From Paracoccaceae bacterium (GTDB taxonomy: Bacteria > Pseudomonadota > Alphaproteobacteria > Rhodobacterales > Rhodobacteraceae), in contig JAGXGW010000043.1 of NCBI GenBank assembly GCA_024636555.1, positions 1 to 33,045 of the forward strand: a stretch of DNA of 33,045 nt. Reading direction: 5' to 3'. The notes below the pieces were generated by a model. That model was not told the origin of the DNA. It saw only the letters and a list, made by a program, of their open reading frames with translations, and did no database searches. Below, one piece after another: positions 24,628 to 32,617 of the stretch. Numbering within the stretch: position 1 is the first letter of the stretch; every line of letters starts with the position of its first letter. The position numbers and the translations under genes are program-made.

Positions 24628-26766
24628 GTGGACGGGATGATCCGACAGGACGCACGGTCAGGGGTGGCCCTTCTTACGCTGGACCATCCGCCATCGCATT
24701 TTCTGACGTTACGGATGCGCCGCGATCTCGAACAGGCGCTCCACGCGGCGATCGCCGATCCTGCCGCAAGGGCTATCGTGCTGACGGGGCTTGGCGCGTC
24801 TGCGGCTTCCGGTCTGTCCGCCGGGCTGGACCTGCGCGAGGCCGCGCTGTGGAGCGAGAAACCGCAGGTGGCCGATCTGTGCCACCTGATCGAGACAAGC
24901 GAGACCCCGGTTGTGGCTGTGCTGCACGGGGTGACACTGGGTGCGGGGGTCGAGCTTTCCCTCGCGGCCCATGCACGGCTGGCAACGGGCGAGGCAAGGA
25001 TCGGCTTTCCCGATGTGATGATGGGCCTTTGTCCCGGTGCGGGTGCGACCCAGCGGCTGCCGCGCTTTCTGGGCGCGCAATTTGCGCTTGATCTGTTGCT
25101 GTCGCAGCATCCCCGCCTGTTGCGGGCACGCCAGTTGCGCCCGCTGGTGGACAGGTTGTTGCCGCAAGACGCCGATCCCGTCGACGCGGCGGTCGAATTG
25201 GCGCTTGCGCTGGCCGATGATCTCGAACAGGGCGGCACCCTGCGGCGCAGCTGCGAACTGCGCGAGGGGCTGACGGATTTTGCGGCCAATGCGGGTGCCA
25301 TCGCGGCGCGGCGCACGCAGGTGGCGGCAAGCCCGAATTTTGCGGGCGCGCGGATCGTCGATTGTGTGGAGGCCGCCTGCCTGTTGCCTTTCGAGGCGGG
25401 ACTGGCCTTCGAGGCGGTGGCGCATCAGGACCTTCTGGAATCGGACCTGTCAAAGGCGCTGCGTCATTCCACCTTTGCCGCCGCCCGCGCCGGGCAGATG
25501 CCGGAACTGTCGGGCACATCCCCGCAAGCGGTCGCCCGTGTGGCGCTGGTAGGGGGCGGCACGCAGGCCGTGCAGCTCGCGGCGGCCTGTCTGTCCGCCG
25601 GTTTGCGCGTGGTCCATTTCGAGCGCAGTGACGCGGCGGTACTTGCCCTGTCAGAGCGGATCAAGTCGGCGCTGGCCGTGCTGGTCACCAACGGACGCAC
25701 CGATGCAGACGCGGTGGAGCGTGATCTGGCGCGCTGGCACGGAACCACCGCGCTGTCAGAGCTTGCGTCCGCCGGTATCGTGATCGAGTCGGTGGCCGAC
25801 AGCCTGCCCACCAAATTGCAGGTGATGGCCGCGCTGGACCGTGTGGCGGGGCAGGATGCCTTGCTGGTCACCACATCCGCGCTGCTGGGCATCGACGAGA
25901 TTGCTGCGGCCACATCGCGCCCTGCGGCTGTTCTGGGGCTGCGCCTGCCTGCGCCGGTGCATCTGTCGCGGTTTGCCCAGATCATTCCGGGAGCGGCGAC
26001 ATCCGATCAGGCGGTGTCCACACTCGTCACGCTGCTGCGCGGCGCGATGGACCGGATCGTGCTGCGCAGCGGGACGGGCGGCGGCGGGCTGGGGGAGCCG
26101 ATCTTCGCGGCGCTACAGGCGGCTGCGGCTGGCATGCTGCGTCTGGGCGCAACGGTTGAGCGGATTGACAGTGCCTTGCAGGACTACGGATTCGCCCATG
26201 GAATTTTCCGGCAGATGGACATGCTCGGGCTGGAGACGGTGCTGGCGCGCGGGCAGGTGGCCGCAAGGCAGGTGCATTGCGGCACCGCGCATCTGGACGA
26301 TCTTGACCGGCTGGTCATGGCCGGACGGACAGGGCTTGCGGCGGGGCGGGGCTATTATCTCTGGCAGGATGGTCAGCCGCAGCCCGACCGCGCCGTCAGC
26401 GCGCTACTGGATGTACCGGCACCGCCTCAGGTGCAGGCGGGCGTACAGATGCCGAACCTGTCGGATGAGGCGATCGTGCTGCGCGCTATTGCCGCCATGG
26501 CAAATGCCGGTGCCCGCGCCGTGCGGGCGGGGCTGGCGCTCAGGCCGTCGGACATCGATACGGTGATGATAGAGGCGCACGGCTTTCCGCGCTGGCATGG
26601 CGGGCCGATGAAATCCGCCGATCTGGTGGGGCTGTTCAATGTGCAGCGCGCCTTGCAACGCCTTGCCGCCGATGATCCTGCGCTCTATACCGCCGATCCC
26701 GCCTTTGCGGCGCTTGTGCGCGAGGGCCAAAGCTTTGACAGTCTGAACGACCAGGGCGCGGCCTAG
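24628..26766 (+). CDS. FadB/FadJ-like multifunctional protein, dehydrogenase site apparently lost
   Basis: A 712-residue protein with FadB architecture. Residues 1-190 form an enoyl-CoA hydratase domain: [21 protein letters not shown] carries Glu109 (counterpart of FadB Glu119), while [21 protein letters not shown] has Asp129 where FadB has Glu139. An NAD-binding region starts near 303, but GxGxxG reads GGGTQA (309-314). The dehydrogenase block HFFNP is changed to RLPAP (439-443), so the catalytic His is Arg439, and the Glu partner is Gln451. The C-terminal [23 protein letters not shown] block is kept. The frame is unbroken. The hydratase may still work; the dehydrogenase half probably does not. 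GTG start with a GGGGGCAGGCG lead; ATG 24637 is an alternative. Confidence 0.85.
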   Translation: MDGMIRQDARSGVALLTLDHPPSHFLTLRMRRDLEQALHAAIADPAARAIVLTGLGASAASGLSAGLDLREAALWSEKPQVADLCHLIETSETPVVAVLHGVTLGAGVELSLAAHARLATGEARIGFPDVMMGLCPGAGATQRLPRFLGAQFALDLLLSQHPRLLRARQLRPLVDRLLPQDADPVDAAVELALALADDLEQGGTLRRSCELREGLTDFAANAGAIAARRTQVAASPNFAGARIVDCVEAACLLPFEAGLAFEAVAHQDLLESDLSKALRHSTFAAARAGQMPELSGTSPQAVARVALVGGGTQAVQLAAACLSAGLRVVHFERSDAAVLALSERIKSALAVLVTNGRTDADAVERDLARWHGTTALSELASAGIVIESVADSLPTKLQVMAALDRVAGQDALLVTTSALLGIDEIAAATSRPAAVLGLRLPAPVHLSRFAQIIPGAATSDQAVSTLVTLLRGAMDRIVLRSGTGGGGLGEPIFAALQAAAAGMLRLGATVERIDSALQDYGFAHGIFRQMDMLGLETVLARGQVAARQVHCGTAHLDDLDRLVMAGRTGLAAGRGYYLWQDGQPQPDRAVSALLDVPAPPQVQAGVQMPNLSDEAIVLRAIAAMANAGARAVRAGLALRPSDIDTVMIEAHGFPRWHGGPMKSADLVGLFNVQRALQRLAADDPALYTADPAFAALVREGQSFDSLNDQGAA

Positions 26767-26815
26767 GGCATCATGCCGGGCTAGAGTTGAGGGGCCGGAC
26801 GGGCCCGCGCCTGCC

Positions 26816-27031
26816 TTAGCCCAGAAAAACGCCGAAAATCACCATCATCAGGCCGATTACAGATAAAAACAGAGCCCCCAGATTGATGGGGACAACCTTC
26901 TGCACGGCTTTGCGCAGGTCTTCATCCGACAAATTGGACCGCTTCGCAGCCGCCACTTTGAAGATACACCAGATCAACCCGGCCAACCCGACCACGGATA
27001 CAAACGCACCACTCCAGATCAATCCTTGCAT
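26816..27031 (-). CDS. Small two-helix membrane protein
   Basis: A 71-residue protein with two hydrophobic helices (about 5-27, [22 protein letters not shown], and about 48-70, [23 protein letters not shown]) joined by a polar, charged loop ([22 protein letters not shown]). AGGAG lies upstream of the ATG, which supports expression. Such proteins are common next to housekeeping genes in Rhodobacterales, but I know no function. It is divergent from gapR and shares a 138-base promoter region with it. Confidence 0.75.
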   Translation of the reverse strand: MQGLIWSGAFVSVVGLAGLIWCIFKVAAAKRSNLSDEDLRKAVQKVVPINLGALFLSVIGLMMVIFGVFLG

Positions 27032-27169
27032 GTTGCACGCTCCTGTTTCGCGCCTCCGCCTTACAGCATCGCGAACGGCCCCGCAACGCGTCGAAATTTC
27101 ACATCATCGGACTTGCGGCGTATCCGGCCGGGCGCTAGGGAGAGGCGTCCAACCGGAGGCCGACCGACC

Positions 27170-27430
27170 ATGAGCGATACCAGCACAGATGCCACCTACC
27201 GCATTGCTGCGGACGAACTGCGCGCCTTTATCGAAAGGTACGAGCGTCTGGAGGCCGAGAAAAAGGACATCGCGGACCAGCAAAAGGAAGTGATGGCCGA
27301 GGCCAAGGGCCGTGGCTATGACACCAAGGTTCTGCGCAAGGTGATCTCGTTGCGCAAGCGCGACAAGGACGACATTGCCGAGGAAGAGGCGGTGCTGGAA
27401 ATGTACAAGGCCGCGCTGGGCATGGTCTGA
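27170..27430 (+). CDS. gapR: Nucleoid-associated protein GapR (DUF2312/UPF0335)
   Basis: An 86-residue protein matching the DUF2312 family. [55 protein letters not shown] is the family core: a long coiled-coil helix followed by a short helical bundle. In Caulobacter, GapR forms tetrameric clamps on overtwisted DNA ahead of replication and transcription and stimulates gyrase and topoisomerase IV. The positively charged helix end ([23 protein letters not shown]) fits DNA binding. Longer upstream codons are open but unlike the family; GGAGG before ATG 27170 sets the start. Confidence 0.93.
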   Translation: MSDTSTDATYRIAADELRAFIERYERLEAEKKDIADQQKEVMAEAKGRGYDTKVLRKVISLRKRDKDDIAEEEAVLEMYKAALGMV

Positions 27431-27526
27431 GGACAGCGGAACAAATGCGGGGCACCTGATCCGTGTTCGCGGTTCGGTACGCCGTGGAATGACGCCACGT
27501 CATCGCGGCACAGGTCAGCGCGCTTT

Positions 27527-28402
27527 TCAGGGCGTGATCAGCGTCACGCCCGGAATGCTGGCGATCCTGTGCACATCCTCTTCATAGATATCCGTGAGTT
27601 GCTGGACGGTCTCTTGCGTCCAGCCGGGCAGATCGACCTCTTCCTCGATTGCCTCGTCGAGGGCGTATTTGTCGAGAAAGGCCGAGATCACGCGCCGTTT
27701 CTGCAGCTCCGTCATCACGCGATGCTTGTGGCAATAGGCGCGAAACCTTTGCATCCCGGCGGGCGACATGATCTCGGTCAGCAGATCGAACCCGCCGGTG
27801 ATCTTGGTGCTGGCGTCCAGCCCCGCCAATTCGCGGATCAGATGCGCCCAGATCAGCGGTGTATCCTCGTTGCACCAGACAGTGACGGAAATATCTGGCA
27901 CGGCGGTGGTGATCCGTGTCAGCAGTTCGGACCAAAGCAGGTAGCGCGGTTCGTTGCCGTCCAGAAAGGTGGTCAGATCCGTATCGGGTGACAGCGCAAA
28001 GGCGGCAGGCAGAAAGGTCGCCGGATTGCGCAGTGCGAAACACAGCTCGATCTGGTCCTGCGGAAGCAACTGGCGCAGGCGTTGCAGTTTCATCTCGGCA
28101 CCGGGATAGAACACGCCTTTGCCGACGGCGAGCTTGGGCACGGAAAAGAAATTGTCGTTCGACAGGATCACCCGTTCCGGCGTTTCGTCATCCAGAATGG
28201 CCTCCAGCAACACGCTGCGCGCATCGGGGGCCAATTCGCCATCTGCCAGCGCATGCAGCGTATCACGGATCAGGCGGCGGTAACGCGAGGGACCGGGAAC
28301 CGCGACTCCCCGCGCGCCAAGAGGTTCGCTATTCTTCAAAAGACATTTGATCAGCCGGTCCTCGTCTGTAGCGTGGACCCCGGCATGCAGCACTAGATAC
28401 AT
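27527..28402 (-). CDS. Unrecognised 291-aa protein, divergent from iron permease
   Basis: I do not recognise a family with confidence. The start MYLVLHAGVHATDEDRLIKCLLKNS is set by the first ATG after an AAGAGAAA lead; 27 upstream codons are open but arginine/lysine-rich. The N-terminal half (strand, then a short turn, then helices around RYRRLIRDTLHALADGELAP) and ILSNDNFFSVPKLAVGKGVFYPGAEMKLQRLRQLLPQDQIELCFALRNPATFLPAAFAL resemble the core of sulfotransferase-like alpha/beta proteins, in which such strands hold a nucleotide, but the PAPS-binding P-loop is not evident. No signal peptide or membrane helix. It is divergent from the ABC permease with 123 bases between starts. Confidence 0.75.
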   Translation of the reverse strand: MYLVLHAGVHATDEDRLIKCLLKNSEPLGARGVAVPGPSRYRRLIRDTLHALADGELAPDARSVLLEAILDDETPERVILSNDNFFSVPKLAVGKGVFYPGAEMKLQRLRQLLPQDQIELCFALRNPATFLPAAFALSPDTDLTTFLDGNEPRYLLWSELLTRITTAVPDISVTVWCNEDTPLIWAHLIRELAGLDASTKITGGFDLLTEIMSPAGMQRFRAYCHKHRVMTELQKRRVISAFLDKYALDEAIEEEVDLPGWTQETVQQLTDIYEEDVHRIASIPGVTLITP

Positions 28403-28525
28403 CGTGTTTTTCTCTTGCCTCGCTGGACGTTTGCTTGCCGGACTATAAGCTCTTTTCTGGACAGTTGAACCGCAATCGGGCATCGAGCGCTTGGCTTATC
28501 CGTAACGTAGGGACGAATTAGCGAT

Positions 28526-30211
28526 ATGAGCGACATCACGGATAATCATGTCGCGGGTATGGCGTCACATGGCCTGTCGCTGCGTCGCAAGCTGCGCGCG
28601 TGGCTCAACCCGTGGTCGCTGGGGGCTTTGCTGATCGCCGCGGTGGTGCTGCTGCCGGTGCTGTCGGTGATCTGGATCGCGCTGACGCCGGGCGACAATA
28701 TCTGGCCGCATCTGATCTCGACGACCCTGCCGCGCTATTTCCGCAATACCGCCATCCTGATGCTCTGTGTCGGCATTCTGGCGGGGCTGGTGGGCACGGG
28801 GGCAGCATGGATGACCACGCGTTACACCTTTCCGCTGTCGCGCTGGCTGGAATGGCTGTTGCTGCTGCCGCTGGCGATTCCGGCCTATGTCGGGGCCTAT
28901 GCGCTGGTGGATATGTTCGAATATGCCGGACCGGTCCAGACATGGTTGCGCCAGATGACGGGCTGGACATCGTCGCTCGATTACTGGTTTCCGCAGATCC
29001 GCTCCATCGGGTCTGCCGTGATCGTGCTGACAGCGGCGCTGTATCCTTACGTCTACCTGCTGGCCCGCGCCGCCTTCCGCGAGCAATCCGCCGCCTCCGA
29101 GGAAGTGGCCCGCTCGTTGGGATCAGGGGCATGGGGCCGCTTTTTCCGTGTCGGCCTGCCGCTGGCGCGCCCTGCCATCGCCGCAGGCGTGGCCATCGTG
29201 ATGATGGAGACGGTCAATGATTTCGGTGCGGTCGATTACTTCGCGGTGCAGACGCTGACGACGGGCATTTTCAGCGTCTGGCTGGAAAGCGGCAACGCGG
29301 CGGGGGCGGCACAGATCGCCAGCGTCATCCTGTTGCTAGTAATCCTGTTGGTCGGGCTGGAGCGGTCGAGCCGGCGCCGTATACGCTTTTTCAACCTGTC
29401 CATCCGGCATCGCCCTGTCGAGCGGATCGCCCTGCGCGGCGCGCCGGCCTATGTGGCAACGCTGCTGTGTGCCTTTCCTTTCGCGCTGGGTTTCGTGCTG
29501 CCTGCGGGTGTGATCCTGTCACACGCGCTGACCCGCGCGGATCGCTGGACAGAGCCTGCCTTGCTGCGCGCGCTGGGCAATACGCTGACAGTCGGCGGCA
29601 TCGCGGCGGTGCTCACGGTCGGGGCGGGGGTGTTCATGGTCTACGGCGTGCGCCTGTCGGGGCGCAAACTGCCGCGCCTGCTGTTGCCGCTGACCACCAT
29701 CGGCTATGCCGCGCCCGGCGCGGTGCTGGGCGTGGGCCTGCTGATTCCGCTGGCGGCGCTGGATCACCGGATCGCCGATTTGATCGAGGCGGTGACAGGC
29801 ACCGATATCGGCCTGCTGCTGACCGGATCGGCCACGGCGATGGTTCTTGCCTATTGCGTGCGGTTCTTCGCCATTGCACAGGGCGCGGCGGATGCCGCGA
29901 TGGGGCGGGTCTCGCCAAGCCTGCCGATGGCCGCCCGCTCATTGGGCCGCAGCAAGGGGCAGGTTTTGGGGCAGGTCTATTATCCGCTGATCCGCGGCTC
30001 CATCGCCTCGGCCTTGCTGCTGGTTTTTGTCGATTGCGTCAAGGAATTGCCCGCAACCCTGCTGCTGCGCCCGTTCAACTACAACACGCTGGCGACGCGG
30101 GTACATGATCAGGCCAGTCTGGAAAACCTCGGCGACGCGGCCCCGGCGGCGATCCTCGTGATCCTCGTGGGCCTTGCTGCCGTGGGCCTTCTGGCACGTG
30201 CGAACAGATAG
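28526..30211 (+). CDS. Ferric iron-type ABC transporter permease (FbpB-like)
   Basis: A 561-residue permease made of two fused membrane halves with about twelve helices. Two EAA-type motifs for ATPase docking are visible: SEEVARSLGSGAWGRFFRVG (first half) and ARSLGRSKGQVLGQVYYPLI (second half). Fused two-half permeases of this size are typical of FbpB/SfuB-type ferric iron importers, with thiamine ThiP as a relative; length and motifs point to the iron class. No periplasmic binding protein or ATPase gene is in the window. It is divergent from the 291-aa unknown gene. The first ATG (28526) follows GAATTAGCGAT; a second ATG at 28559 is possible. Confidence 0.88.
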   Translation: MSDITDNHVAGMASHGLSLRRKLRAWLNPWSLGALLIAAVVLLPVLSVIWIALTPGDNIWPHLISTTLPRYFRNTAILMLCVGILAGLVGTGAAWMTTRYTFPLSRWLEWLLLLPLAIPAYVGAYALVDMFEYAGPVQTWLRQMTGWTSSLDYWFPQIRSIGSAVIVLTAALYPYVYLLARAAFREQSAASEEVARSLGSGAWGRFFRVGLPLARPAIAAGVAIVMMETVNDFGAVDYFAVQTLTTGIFSVWLESGNAAGAAQIASVILLLVILLVGLERSSRRRIRFFNLSIRHRPVERIALRGAPAYVATLLCAFPFALGFVLPAGVILSHALTRADRWTEPALLRALGNTLTVGGIAAVLTVGAGVFMVYGVRLSGRKLPRLLLPLTTIGYAAPGAVLGVGLLIPLAALDHRIADLIEAVTGTDIGLLLTGSATAMVLAYCVRFFAIAQGAADAAMGRVSPSLPMAARSLGRSKGQVLGQVYYPLIRGSIASALLLVFVDCVKELPATLLLRPFNYNTLATRVHDQASLENLGDAAPAAILVILVGLAAVGLLARANR

Positions 30212-30264
30212 TGTGAAAACCCCCTTGTCAGCCGGATCATGTTTGCGTAAATGCTCCTCCCAGT

Positions 30265-30340
30265 GCCCCTATAGCTCAGCTGGTAGAGCAACTGATTTGT
30301 AATCAGTAGGTCCGCGGTTCGAGTCCGTGTGGGGGCACCA
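30265..30340 (+). tRNA. tRNA-Thr (anticodon UGU)
   Basis: Seven-base acceptor stem GCCCCTA pairs with TGGGGGC (one G-U pair). D arm AGCTCAGCTGGTAGAGC is canonical. Anticodon stem ACTGA/TCAGT encloses loop TTTGTAA, giving anticodon TGT. T loop is TTCGAGT, and CCA is encoded (30338-30340). It is immediately upstream of an integrase gene, and its 3' half is the probable attachment site. Confidence 0.96.
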
Positions 30341-30431
30341 GATCACTCTCTTATCATCCTTATTTTCAACGATACAAGGCCGTTAGCTCTTCCCGAAGGA
30401 CACATTTCGGGGCACAAAGAGGGCACATAGG

Positions 30432-31793
30432 ATGGTTGCGAGGGTGAAACTCAAGCACGTTGATAGGACAGACTCAGGGTGGCGGTATCGTCGCCGCATC
30501 CCGACTCGCCTTGTCGAGGTGATCGGGCGGGTCTGGTTCCGGCATTATTTCGAGGCCAAGACGGAAGCGGCGCTTGTCGGAGAATATCCGAAGGCGGAAG
30601 CGGCATTCGCCAAACTGGTGAAGGAGGCCAAGGTTAGCCTGTCCGCTGTCGAGACCCAATCCCCCCGTGAGGCGTGGTTCGCTGCCAAGGTGGAAGCAGA
30701 CGCTATGGCTGCTGCTGTCGTCGGACTTGAGAACGATGAAGACGATTATGACAGGCGTGAGGTGGTCGCTGAAAGCCTGCGGGGAGTGGCGGGCAAGGCT
30801 TTGACCGTCACGGCCCTTATGGACCCCGAGAGGCCAGCCCCCGCATACACCGTGCAGGATGCCCGCAACATCTACCTCAAAGAGCGTCTGGGGGGTGATG
30901 AAGACGGGCGGAAGCGGTTGGACAGGGTGTTCAAGCGGGTCAAGGAGGCGCTGGGCGATCTGGCCACTTTTCCGTTGATGGGTCTCAAGCGCGAACATGC
31001 CCGCAAGGTTCGTGACTTCATGTTGCAATCCGAGAAAAAGGGCGGCGGCACATTGTCTCCGGCCACGGTCGAGAGGGAGTTGAACCTCGTCTCGGCTGTG
31101 GTCTCCTTGGCGCTGACCGAGTTCGACCTTGATAAAGTAGTGGCGAACCCCTTTGAGAAACTGCCAGTGGGGACGGGTGGCAAAGAGGCCTTGCAGAACG
31201 AGAGCGACAAGCGCGACCCGCTGCCCGCTGATGTGATTAAGGCCATGCGGGAGAGGCTGTCCAGTGGCGCTGTCAGGTTGCCCGAGATCGGGCTGATATG
31301 GCGGATGCTGGAGGGCACGGGATGCCGCATGTCCGAGGTGACTGGGCTGCTTGTTGATGATGTGGACGTGTCAAGCGATCTACCATCCATCCGCGTCCAG
31401 TGGAACGAAGACCGACGGTTGAAGACCCAAGTTTCCATACGCTCAGTGCCACTGGTGGGGGATGCTCTGGAAGCTGCCGAGGAGGCCCTTGAGTTGCGCC
31501 GTGAGGGCAGGGCGCTGTTCCCCCGATACTCCCGCAAGCGTGGCGGTGATGGAGCCTCCCAAGTCCTGATGAAGCACCTTCGCAAGATCACCACCAACCC
31601 CCGCCACGTCAACCATTCCTTGCGCCACAACATGAAGGATTGGCTGGTGACAGCCGATGTGCCCGAACTGGTCCAGAACCTCCTTCTTGGACACACCCTC
31701 GGAGGCGAGGGAAACACGGCCTATGGGGGCGATAGGGCCAAGCTTGAGGTGACCACGAAGGCCTTGAGGAAGGCGTTGGGCCTGCCCTCATAG
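30432..31793 (+). CDS. Tyrosine recombinase / integrase
   Basis: A 453-residue integrase. The N-terminal part (about 1-120) is a basic SAM-like/arm-binding region (RVKLKHVDRTDSGWRYRRRIP), the middle (about 137-235) is the core-binding helical domain, and the C-terminal part (about 265-450) is catalytic. Visible catalytic residues are Arg299 in GTGCRMSEVTGLLVDDV, the lysine in RRLKTQVSIRSVPL, the HSLR box in HVNHSLRHNMKDWL, the second His in LLGHTLGG, and the nucleophile Tyr431 in NTAYGGDRA. All five positions look intact. It inserts or excises the element at the adjacent tRNA-Thr. No excisionase is seen nearby. The start has GGCACATAGG ahead of it, an average ribosome site. Confidence 0.95.
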   Translation: MVARVKLKHVDRTDSGWRYRRRIPTRLVEVIGRVWFRHYFEAKTEAALVGEYPKAEAAFAKLVKEAKVSLSAVETQSPREAWFAAKVEADAMAAAVVGLENDEDDYDRREVVAESLRGVAGKALTVTALMDPERPAPAYTVQDARNIYLKERLGGDEDGRKRLDRVFKRVKEALGDLATFPLMGLKREHARKVRDFMLQSEKKGGGTLSPATVERELNLVSAVVSLALTEFDLDKVVANPFEKLPVGTGGKEALQNESDKRDPLPADVIKAMRERLSSGAVRLPEIGLIWRMLEGTGCRMSEVTGLLVDDVDVSSDLPSIRVQWNEDRRLKTQVSIRSVPLVGDALEAAEEALELRREGRALFPRYSRKRGGDGASQVLMKHLRKITTNPRHVNHSLRHNMKDWLVTADVPELVQNLLLGHTLGGEGNTAYGGDRAKLEVTTKALRKALGLPS

Positions 31794-32617
31794 AAGCCTT
31801 CGAAACACCCACTTGTTAAGGTATTGTTCACTCTTGAGATGTAGGAAGGTCAGCCGATTGCGAACTGTTGTTGAAGGAATGCTGCCAGCACAATTCTTGT
31901 TGGACTTGGGCACCTACATGCAAACGGCGGCTTATATCGAACTGACATTGTGGCTGGGGACTGCGTCGAGGTCGCCTCGGCAAAGGTGTAGTTTGAGGTC
32001 CCAAGCACCGCTACGAACAGCTGTGCCGGGCGCACCTCGCCAAGCCGGAAGCAAAAACATCGACTGACGCTAGTCGTTAAGTCTTCTTTTTGTGGCGTAT
32101 GCATCGTCGTCGTAACTATCCAGCCACCGAAACGATATTTTGGTCAACAGAGCCAAAATGGAATCCGGACGGTGATGCGCCAAGCGTCATGTGCAAAATA
32201 CAGCCCGTTTGATATGATTGGCGCCATTTTCGACACAGTCCTCCTATAGGCATTATGCGTTTTGCATGTTCCCAAGACCCATTGGAAGTGAACCGTGATT
32301 TCCAAGAAAATGCCACAAACTGAATGACCAACAACGACCTCGTACTACCAGCCGGTTCATTCAAGAAGATCTTAACATACTGATAAATATATATAAATTC
32401 TTTATATCTGCGGCGGATGCAAGCTAAGTCAACCGCTATTTCTACGGCAGATTTTCGCCTTTAAATAGTCGTATTTTGATCTGGTCATCTCTTGGGAGGC
32501 GCTGGCGTCGCCTCTTTTGCGTCATATTTCATTTTCCGATGCAGCCTGTTGGCGCTACGTATCCTTCTCATGAGGTGGGGGCCATCTCGCGGGCTAACGC
32601 CCCAGATTTTGACGGGA
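31794..32617. other. AT-richer gap after the integrase with no supported gene
   Basis: About 820 bases. Frames up to 84 codons exist on both strands, but none has a ribosome site plus a recognisable motif, and they overlap each other. The stretch about 32365-32430 is strongly AT-rich (AAATATATATAAA near 32382) and could be a promoter; a possible terminator follows at 32496-32518. The remainder may be decayed DNA of the element or host DNA rearranged on insertion. Confidence 0.5.
32496..32518 (+). terminator. Possible terminator upstream of the lipoprotein gene
   Basis: GAGGCG (32496-32501) pairs with CGCCTC (32509-32514) across a 7-base loop, then TTTT (32515-32518). It lies about 100 bases downstream of an AT-rich, promoter-like stretch and ahead of any gene on that strand, so it might end a small RNA. 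The six-pair stem alone could be chance. Confidence 0.35.

Noticed and set aside
31813-32067. 84-codon plus-strand frame after the integrase
   Set aside because: Starts with TTG, no ribosome site, no motif, and overlaps an equally weak frame on the other strand.
32116-32364. 82-codon minus-strand frame in the element
   Set aside because: No recognisable family and no clear ribosome site; kept as unannotated gap.
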